A stretch of DNA of 64,000 bases, from contig NC_016460.1 in NCBI RefSeq assembly GCF_000226115.1, positions 930,001 to 994,000 on the forward strand, given 5' to 3'. A program made the position numbers and the translations under genes. Below the pieces are notes generated by a model. It saw only the letters and a list, made by a program, of their open reading frames with translations, did not search any database and had not been told where the DNA came from. Source of the DNA: Thermothielavioides terrestris NRRL 8126 (taxonomy: Eukaryota; Ascomycota; Sordariomycetes; Sordariales; Chaetomiaceae). Shown here one piece after another: positions 56,463 through 64,000 of the stretch. Position 1 is the stretch's first letter; each line of letters begins with the position of its first letter.

Positions 56463-58803
56463 TCTTGTTTCATGTCAACAAATGAGCTTGGATGTAAAAG
56501 CTAGGCAGCTGAGACCATAGCACTGCTTCATGTTAGCACTGTCTGCTCATCCTTTCTTGGCCAGCCTAACAGAACGGACGGAAGACCGAGTGAGGCACTG
56601 GGAGAACGAAGGATGGAGGCCGTGATTGATTGATTCGCCAAAAGAAGATGCTGTGCAGGGATGGAGACGGTGGTGCCAATGGGGGCAGAGCAAGTCATGC
56701 TCCTGAACGATGTGTAAAAAACTCTTGGTGGCGCTGCAACACCAAGAACTTCCCGATACCCGATCAGGACAAAGGGAAAACAAATTGCCAGAAACGGATG
56801 CAAAGGGTTGGGTGCTTCGGGCATCAGTGGGCAGCTCAGAGCTGAGCATTTTCCGGCTGGCGACAGCTGGTGGGGCAGGCTGAAAGACGGAAGCTAAACG
56901 AAACTGTGTAACGCACCTCCTGTACCTGGCCGAATGACACAGGTCTGGAAAAGGCGTTTGTTGGCTGATAAGACAGCCAAAGAATGCGCAACCGTCCCTA
57001 TCGCTGTGCTAGATGTTCAGCGAAAAGAATCCCTTGATGGTAAAAGGTTAAAAGGTCACCCGATATTTTGGAATCTTGTGAAGAGATTGCATCGGGAAAG
57101 AGGAAGGTACCTACTACCATGAAAGTGAAAACCAGTAGGCCTTGCTGACCTCGGTGTGGCGTCGGTGTGGCGGTGGTGAGGGTCGTCCGGTCGGGCTGCA
57201 AGGTGTGACAGCTGCGGGCGGGGTGGTGGAATTGAACAAGGCGGAGGTGCATCGGAAGCGCAGGCAGCGAGTGTGAGATTCGGGGTGGAGGGCAGGCGCC
57301 TGTCTATAAGGAAATATTGGTTCAAATTTATAGACAGCGGGCTGTTCCCAACGCTCCTCCCCCGGCCTTGCGCATTTTAGCGCCATCAGGTTACACCCCT
57401 GTCCATGCGCCGCGCAGGCAAGTCCCGTGCCCATCCCGTGCCCTTCCCGACCCCGAACCCAAAAATGATCGATGAGCAACGTCCTCCACACACAGCGCAA
57501 CACAGCAAACCTGGCAACATTTTCTTGGTTCATGGAAGCCGAAGTTTGAAGTCATCTCCATTTGCCTCCCTTTTGATTCTTCGGATATACACCGTACCGT
57601 GGCAGCGCGCTGTACATAGAGGTAGTCTTGAGCAATTCTAGAAGTACCCACCCGGACACTTTGGCATTCCAGATCCGGCCAGATTCATTCCCGAAAAAAT
57701 TAGCCCACCAGCCTGGGAAAAAAAGAAAGCTGGCCAACTGCCTGGGGGAAGCTGCAGTCACCTGTCTGCGCTTCTCAAAAGCGGATGGTTCAAAGCTGCA
57801 TCTTCAAACGTTATATCAAAAGAGGGTTCTTTCGCCAGACACACTGCAGGCTTGTCCGTGGCTTCCCGGCGTAGCGCAGCCTCAGTCGTTGCTGGTATTT
57901 GGGGAAGAGCCCTGCCGCTTCCCTGACCAGGTGATGTGGATCATCACCAACGTTGCGCTGGCGCAATCTTCGCTTTCAGATCGAAATAAAGGTACTCCAT
58001 CATGCCCTCATGGGGGTCCGACCGGCAAACGCGTGCTTGAAGCTCTGTGGGCGTCCTACGCTGTCGCGACAAAGAAAGAGCTCGCTTGTCTCCAACCTGG
58101 CCACGGCAAAAGGACAAGCATGTGGTGGGCGTTGAGAATATCCGTGGCGTTGAGGGTTCCCGTTCCGGCCACGTTCTCATCACGCAGCACAGTAAAAAAG
58201 AGTGAAGCAAAACCGGCACGAAACGGAGAAGCCGATGTCCACGGACAGGTGTATCATTCGGAGACCTGATAGTCACCAGATCATCCTGAGGCTGGAACCC
58301 GCTGTGGTTTGGGCCTGGGTGCCCATGCGATGCAAGATCCCCTGCTTGGCTCTGTCTTACTGCGTAGGAAGTGTTAACCACGACCGAAGCAGAGCATCCA
58401 TGCCGTTCTCAACGAATCCGAACAGTACTGCGTATATGGTAGCAAGAGTGTAGAATAGGAAGCAGCATAGTCAGTTTAGCCACACGCCAAGTGGATGCTT
58501 CCCAATCACGTGCAGCGCCAAAGTGGCCCGAGCTTTACCACAGTCGGGGGAGTCTGCGGTTGGCGCGACGGAGACGCGTTGTGGGAGGTCGAGGTCGGGT
58601 TCCCCTCCAATTCAAGTCGTCCACCCGTGATTTTGTCGCTTGATAGCGGACAGCAATCTGAAATGCAGGCAACAGCAGCGAGCGATTTGACCAACCAACC
58701 CTTGAATTGATGCGCGCACAAAGTCCCCAACACTGCAGTAGTCGCAGCGTATTTTTCTGGTGATTTTCCACTCTGCTGTCGAGTCGGCAGCTGCGGCGCA
58801 AAC
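56463..58803. promoter_or_regulatory. Divergent promoter region, MOT1 / SMC3
   Basis: 2.3 kb between head-to-head genes. The frame 57628-58269 starts at TTG and has no domain. No RNA gene or repeat seen. Confidence 0.4.
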
Positions 58804-61800
58804 ATGCACATCAAGCAGATCATCATTCAGGGCTTCAAAAGGTGCGCCGGCCTGCCTCCACGGAACGCGTCCTTGGATCTCTCCCTTCTGTCGTGGGTTT
58901 TTCGTGTGCTGTATGCTAACGTCATCTCTTCTGTGCAGCTACAAGGACCAGACCGTGATAGAACCCTTCTCCCCCGGCACCAATGTCATTGTCGGGCGCA
59001 ATGGCTCCGGGAAGAGCAATTTCTTCGCCGCCATCCGGTTTGTCCTCAGTGATGCTTATACCAACATGAGCCGCGAGGAGCGGCAGGCCCTCCTGCACGA
59101 GGGCTCTGGTTCAGCGGTCATGTCGGCCTACGTCGAGATCATCTTCGACAACAAGGACAAGCGCTTCAGCGAACCGGGTGACGAGGTCGTGATCCGCCGC
59201 ACCATCGGCCCCAAAAAGGACGAATACTCGGTGGATAGGAAGGTGCAGACTCGCGCAGATGTTCTGAAAATCCTGGAGACCGCCGGCTTTGCCAAGGAGA
59301 ACCCCTTCTATATCGTACCCCAGGGTCGCATCGCGGCGATAACCAACATGAAAGAGTCGGAGAGGTTGAACCTGCTCAAGGAGATTGCGGGAACCAACAC
59401 CTACGACGACCGGAGGTTACAGTCGCTCAAGATCATGGCCGAGACCAACAGCAAACGCGAGAAGATCGACGAGACTCTCGCGTATATCGAGGAGCGGCTC
59501 AGTGAGCTGGAGGAGGAGAAGGACGAGCTTCGTGACTTCCAGGACAAGGACAGGGAGCGGAGGTGCCTCGAGTACGCGCACTGGCACCGCCTGCAGGCAG
59601 CGAATGCCGAGGCGCTAGAACAGCTCGAGGAAACGAGGCAAGGAGGCGCCGGCGCTTCCACCAAGGATCGCGCGCAGCTCCAAAAGGCAGAGAAGGAGCT
59701 TGCTGTTCTCGATCAGAAGGCCCACGAGCTGAAGCAGAACCTAGATCTGCTTGCCATGGAACGGCGACAGCTGGACGACGACCGCAAAGACGCCGCTCGG
59801 GCCCGCGCAAAGGCCGAACTCAAGGCGAAGCACCTGGACGAGAGTCGGCATGCACGGGAGCAGGCGCAACGCAAACAAGAGGCCGACCTAGAGGAGGTCA
59901 GACGAAAGATCAAGGCAGCGGAGGCTGACATCTCCAAGATCACGCCCGAATATGAGAAGTGGAAGGCCGAAGAGGCCCGGATCAGGTTGCAGAGGGATCA
60001 GGCCGTGGCCGGCAAGAATCGCCTGCTGACCAAGCAAACCCGAAGCTCCCAGTTCAAGACGAGGGCGGAGCGGGATGCGTTTCTCCAACAGGAAATCAAC
60101 GAGGCGACCACGTCCTTGGGCGTGCAGAAGGCCAACGCGCTGGATGCAAAGGAACAGGTGAAAGCGGTAGAGGCGTCCATCGCGCAGCTAGAGAAAGCCA
60201 TCCAGGACATCCGCCTCAATATCGAGGGTTACGGCGCTAACCGAGTCACGCTCGCTGAAAAGCTTACCAAGGCTCAGGAGGCCCGGGAGCAGCTGCATGA
60301 GGAGCGGAAGAGGCTCCGGCGCGAAGAGGACAGGTTGAGCTCGCTGCTCTCGAACACCCGAGCAGAGAGGGATCACGCAGAGTCCACACTTTCGCAATCC
60401 ATGGACTCGGCCACGGCTAAGGGTCTCGCCTCAATCAGACGGTTGAAGCGAGAGAAAGACATCCCCGGCGCGTACGGCACTTTGGCGGAACTGATGAGCG
60501 TGCCGATCGACGCCTACAAGCTGCCGGTCGAGCAGGTGGCTGGGAACAGCCTGTTCCATTACGTTGTCGACAACGACCGGACGGCGACCATGCTCTCGGA
60601 CCATCTCTACAAGACGTACGGCGGGCGTCTCACGTTCATGCCTCTGGAGCAACTGCGACCCAGGCAGGTCAAGATGCCCAGGGCGTCGGACGCGCAACCT
60701 CTCATTAGCAAGATCGAATATGACGCCCAGTATGAGAAGGCTTTCCAGCAAGTTTTCGGCCGGACCATCGTCTGCCCTAACCTCACCATTGCGTCCCAAT
60801 ACGCCCGGTCTCACGGCTTGGACGCTATCACGCCAGAGGGCGACACAACGAACAAAAGAGGTGCGATGACGGGCGGGTACGTCGACGCACGGCAGTCGCG
60901 TCTCGATCTCGTCCAGCGAGCCAGCAAACTGCGTGACCTGTACGAACAGCAGCTGGCGGACTTGGACAAGATCCGGAAGGAGATCGAAGTCGTCGACCAG
61001 AAAGTGACGAGCGCCAGCAGCGAGGAACACAAGCTGGAACAGCAGATGCGCCATTTCGAGATGGGTTTCGAGCCCCTCAAGTCGGAGCTGCGCACCAAAA
61101 ACGCGCAGCTCGAACGCGAACGGGCGCACCTCGAGGCGGCGGTGGAACGGGAGGCCCAGGTGGAGAGGAACCTCAAGGACCTGGACGACTCGATCTCGAA
61201 CTACCAGGCCGAGCTTTCGCAGGACTTCAAGAAGGCTCTGTCGGCGAGCGAGGAGCGGCAGCTGGAGCAGCTGAGCGCCGACGTCCATCGGTTGCAGGGC
61301 GAACTGAAGGAAGTTAGCAAGAAGCGGTTTGAACTGGAGGGCCGCAAGAAGATGCTCGAGACAGAGCTGCAGAGCCATCTCCGACCGCAGGAGGATCAAC
61401 TCCGCAGCCAGGCCTTCGAGAATTCGACCACCGGCGGCAGCGAGAGCTACAAAGACGCCCAGAGGGAGCTTAAGAAGGCACAGAAAGCCATGGCCGAGGC
61501 GGAACAACAGTTGCAAGAGAACGAGCAGAAAGCTGAGAAGGTGAGCGGCGACCTCGCTCAGCTTCAGGCTCAGAGAGCGCAGAAGGAACAGGAGCTTCAG
61601 GAACTGCAGAAGCGGATCGACCAGCACCAGAAGAAGATGGAGAAGAACCTCCAGACGCGAGCCCGTCTCGTCAGCCAGGCTGCCGAGTACGCAAAGAATA
61701 TCCGGGATCTGGGGATCCTGCCAGAAGAGGCGTTCGGCAAGTACGAGAAGATGAAGCCAGAGCAGGTGAGTTTGCCATACGCCTCAAAACGCTTTCAGCT

Positions 61801-62695
61801 CCAACTCAGGTGATGGCGCTGACCTGCCAGCAGATCGAGTCGAGGCTCCGGAAGGTCAACGAGGCGCTCAAGAAGTACAAGCACATCAACAAGAAGGCGT
61901 TTGACCAGTACAACAGCTTTACCGCGCAGAGGGACCAGCTACTCAAGCGGCGGAAGGAGCTGGACACGTCGCAGAAGTCGATAGAGGCGCTGATCGAGCA
62001 CTTGGACCAGGAAAAGGACGAAGCCATTGAGCGGACGTTCAAGCAGGTGTCGCGCGAGTTCGCGACCATCTTTGAGAAGCTGGTGCCCGCGGGGCACGGG
62101 CGGCTCGTGATCCAGCGCAAGGCGGACCGCGGCAAGAAGGGCAATGCGGACGACTCGGAGGAGGAGGCGACGGGGGTGGACAGCTACACGGGCGTCGGCA
62201 TCAGCGTGTCGTTCAACTCGAAGGTCATGGACGAGCAGCAGAAGATTCAGCAGTTGAGTGGTGGGCAAAAGAGTAAGCCTTCCTTTCTTCTTCTCTTCTT
62301 TTTTTCTTCCCTCTCCCCTTGAACCCTTCCTCCCCACCTTGACCTCTTGACACCTTTCCCTGTTCATTGGGTGCTGACCGGGATACTCCCCCCCAAAAAA
62401 AGGTTTGTGCGCCCTCTGCCTGATCTTTGCGCTCCAGGCGGCCGAGTCCAGCCCGTTCGTCATCTTCGACGAGGTCGACGCCAACTTGGACGCGCAGTAC
62501 CGCACGGCGGTGGCCAGCCTGCTGCAGAGCATCTCGGCCGAGCAGAAGACGCAGTTCATCTGCACCACGTTCCGGCCGGAGATCGTCCACGTCGCGGACA
62601 AGTGCTACGGCGTCACCTTCCACAACAAGACGAGCACCATCGACTGCGTGCCGACGGAGGAGGCGCTGAACTTTGTTGAGGGGCAGAAGAAGTGA
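58804..62695 (+). CDS. SMC3: Cohesin subunit SMC3
   Basis: An ATPase arm of the cohesin ring, which holds sister chromatids together. Four exons, 58804-58841, 58939-61765, 61831-62272 and 62403-62695, give 1199 residues. The N-terminal head has MHIKQIIIQGFKSYKDQ and Walker A GRNGSGKSNFF. Lys105-Lys106 in TIGPKKDEYS correspond to the lysines acetylated by Eco1/ESCO. Long coiled coils flank a hinge at about residues 500-670 (DIPGAYGTLAELMSVPIDAY, GAMTGGYVDARQSRLD). The C-terminal head has the ABC signature LSGGQKS, split by the last intron, and Walker B FVIFDEVDANLD. The acceptor of exon 3 is a CAGCAG pair, so transcripts may include or omit one Gln (954-955). The last acceptor follows a run of eight A (AAAAAAAAG), which is unusual but required for frame. 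Confidence 0.96.
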
Positions 62696-63439
62696 AGGAA
62701 AGGGAGTGTGAGGGTTGCCGTGCACGGTTGATAGTGGTACATTTGATGGGACTGGACTGGGACTGGGGCCGAGGCTGGACGAGGGCTTTGTGGTTTGTTT
62801 GCCTTGGGCTTATGGAGAGTTCTTTGTTGACTTTGTTTTGCTTGGCGGCGGTTTACGGAATAGGTAGAGATGGATGAGATGCGGAGTTTCTTCCCCTTGT
62901 CCACCGGTTGCCGTCGTTGCAGCGAGCGAAGAAGCAAGCAGCGGGGGGGGCTTTCGCAGCCTCTGCTTCTCCAGTTGACGGGAGAGAAGTTAATTGAAGT
63001 CCCGTATGCCTCTACAGCGAGAACTTCTCTGCAGACAGTATCTCTGTTTCTTGGTAGATCGCTCGCTCGATCCCTTACGGAGTGCGGATATCACAGGATC
63101 TATCAAACTCTGGGGCTTTTTTAGGGCCAGGCTGTGCTGGAGCAGTTGGCTTCTATGCCTTTCCACCCCACTCCCAGGGAAGTTCACCCCACTCAGGTCC
63201 CAGAGAAGTTGCGCTCGCAGCGGCTTCTCAAAGCTATGACTATCACCCCACCATTGCCTTTGCTGCTAATTGGGAGCTGCAGGAGTAATCCGTGCATACC
63301 TCCCCAAATACCTCGTTCCACTTCGACCAAAACAAAAGAGCTCGACGTCGCCAGAATCAGCTACGAACTGACACACGGCCGTAGCCCTTCCTCGCCTTCA
63401 TACTGGCGCAAGCGGAGCTAGCCGCACCCGGGAGGCACG
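62696..63439. other. Intergenic region between SMC3 and CDC37
   Basis: 744 bp with the CDC37 promoter. No other feature seen. Confidence 0.4.
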
Positions 63440-64000
63440 ATGCCGGTTGACTACAGCAAGTGGGTATGCTGCTGTCCGCTTGCAAACCCCTGGAACTTGC
63501 TCTCTCTTCCCTCCGCGGCCGGAAAAGCAGAGCTGACTGACCAACCACACCGTCTCCCTAGGATGCGCTGGAGCTCAGCGATGACTCCGACATCGAGGTG
63601 CATCCCAATGTCGACAAGCGGTCCTTCATCCGCGCGAAGCAGCACCAGATCCACATGGAGCGGGAGCAGCGCAAGCACCAGATCGAGACGCTGAAGTACG
63701 AGCGCATCATCAACGACGCGCTGATCAAGCGCATTACGTCGCTCCTCGCCTCGCTCAAGGCCCATGCCGAAGACGCCAAGACCCGGAATCCAGGCGAGGT
63801 GGCCTTCCAGGCCGTCATGGAGACGGCCTCCGGGCTCGATCCCAAAGACGACGAGCCCCCGCCGCGCCCCGCCGGCGTGCACAACGCCGAGGAGCCGCTG
63901 CCCACGTACACCAAGATGATGGCGACGCTCCTGGACCAGGTGAACAAGACGCTCGACGAGAAGAAGGTCGAGCAGGACAAGCGGTACGACGGCATGGTGG
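63440..64000 (+). CDS. CDC37: Hsp90 co-chaperone Cdc37, 5' part
   Basis: Delivers client protein kinases to Hsp90 in the cytosol. Exon 1 is 63440-63463 (MPVDYSKW) and exon 2 starts at 63562; the gene runs out of the window. The joined N-terminus MPVDYSKWDALELSDDSDIE is the Cdc37 signature. The Ser of LELSDDSD corresponds to the CK2-phosphorylated site (Ser13-like) needed for kinase binding. HPNVDKRSFIRAKQ follows, then the charged coiled-coil region (KQHQIHMEREQRKHQIETLK). An intron immediately after the Trp codon is bounded by GTATGC and CCCTAG. 154 codons are seen here. Confidence 0.95.

Noticed and set aside
57628..58269. Plus-strand frame of 213 codons between MOT1 and SMC3
   Set aside because: Begins at TTG, the first ATG is far inside, and no domain or splice context is seen.
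60431..61627. Minus-strand Leu-rich open frame of 398 codons
   Set aside because: Antisense of the SMC3 coiled coil; Leu/Phe-rich content is the complement of Lys/Glu/Gln codons.
1..64000. CRISPR arrays, biosynthetic clusters, intact transposases, 5S rRNA, further tRNAs
   Set aside because: None found by eye. No regularly spaced repeats, no transposase or synthase motifs, no 5S internal boxes, and only one tRNA B-box context with a foldable structure.

Overview
This window is nuclear DNA from a filamentous ascomycete. The evidence is a GC-rich coding strand, many introns of about 50-170 nt with GT..(A/G)CTAAC/CTGAC..AG signals, and a gene set with pezizomycete gene structures (a fused cnxABC/MOCS1 gene, a BAR-PH-GRAM-VASt Sip3 protein, fungal NIPA and ELO forms). 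I infer Sordariomycetes, probably Sordariales and perhaps Chaetomiaceae, from protein style and base composition. I cannot name the species.

Layout from left to right: the 3' end of ribosomal protein S3 (+); a NIPA-type Mg2+ transporter (-); a 412-bp MITE-like element with 38-bp inverted repeats and a telomere-like core; a 909-residue acidic protein of unknown function (-); delta-COP (+); APC4 (+); a Sip3-type membrane-contact-site protein (+); a secreted PLC-like, probably GPI-anchored protein (+); adenylosuccinate synthetase with 11 exons (-); a 3.7-kb stretch without a gene; an ELO-type fatty acid elongase with a variant histidine box (+); a FYVE-finger protein (-); the SNARE YKT6 (+); cnxABC, a MoaA-MoaC fusion (-); a WDR8/WRAP73 protein (+); an RRM protein (+); an intron-containing tRNA-Ala(AGC) (+); a probable gene relic (-); MOT1 (-); SMC3 (+); and the 5' end of CDC37 (+). 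The exon models for the intact multi-exon genes were built by hand and close in frame from start to stop.

The genes are mostly unrelated housekeeping functions: translation, COPI and SNARE traffic, the anaphase-promoting complex, cohesin, TBP removal, purine and molybdenum-cofactor synthesis, and Hsp90 co-chaperoning. There is no biosynthetic cluster, CRISPR array or intact transposase. Neighbours do not form an operon-like unit. Several are head-to-head pairs that share a promoter region (acidic protein/delta-COP, FYVE/YKT6, cnxABC/WDR8, MOT1/SMC3).

The most interesting points are: (1) the cnxABC intron donor lies inside the Gly-Gly codons that would end the MoaA half, so retaining the intron gives a MOCS1A-like protein ending in GG while splicing gives the fusion; (2) the MITE-like element with telomere-like repeats; (3) a QxxHH box in the elongase; (4) very small 5' exons in many genes; (5) an AT-rich nested palindrome near 29.2 kb.
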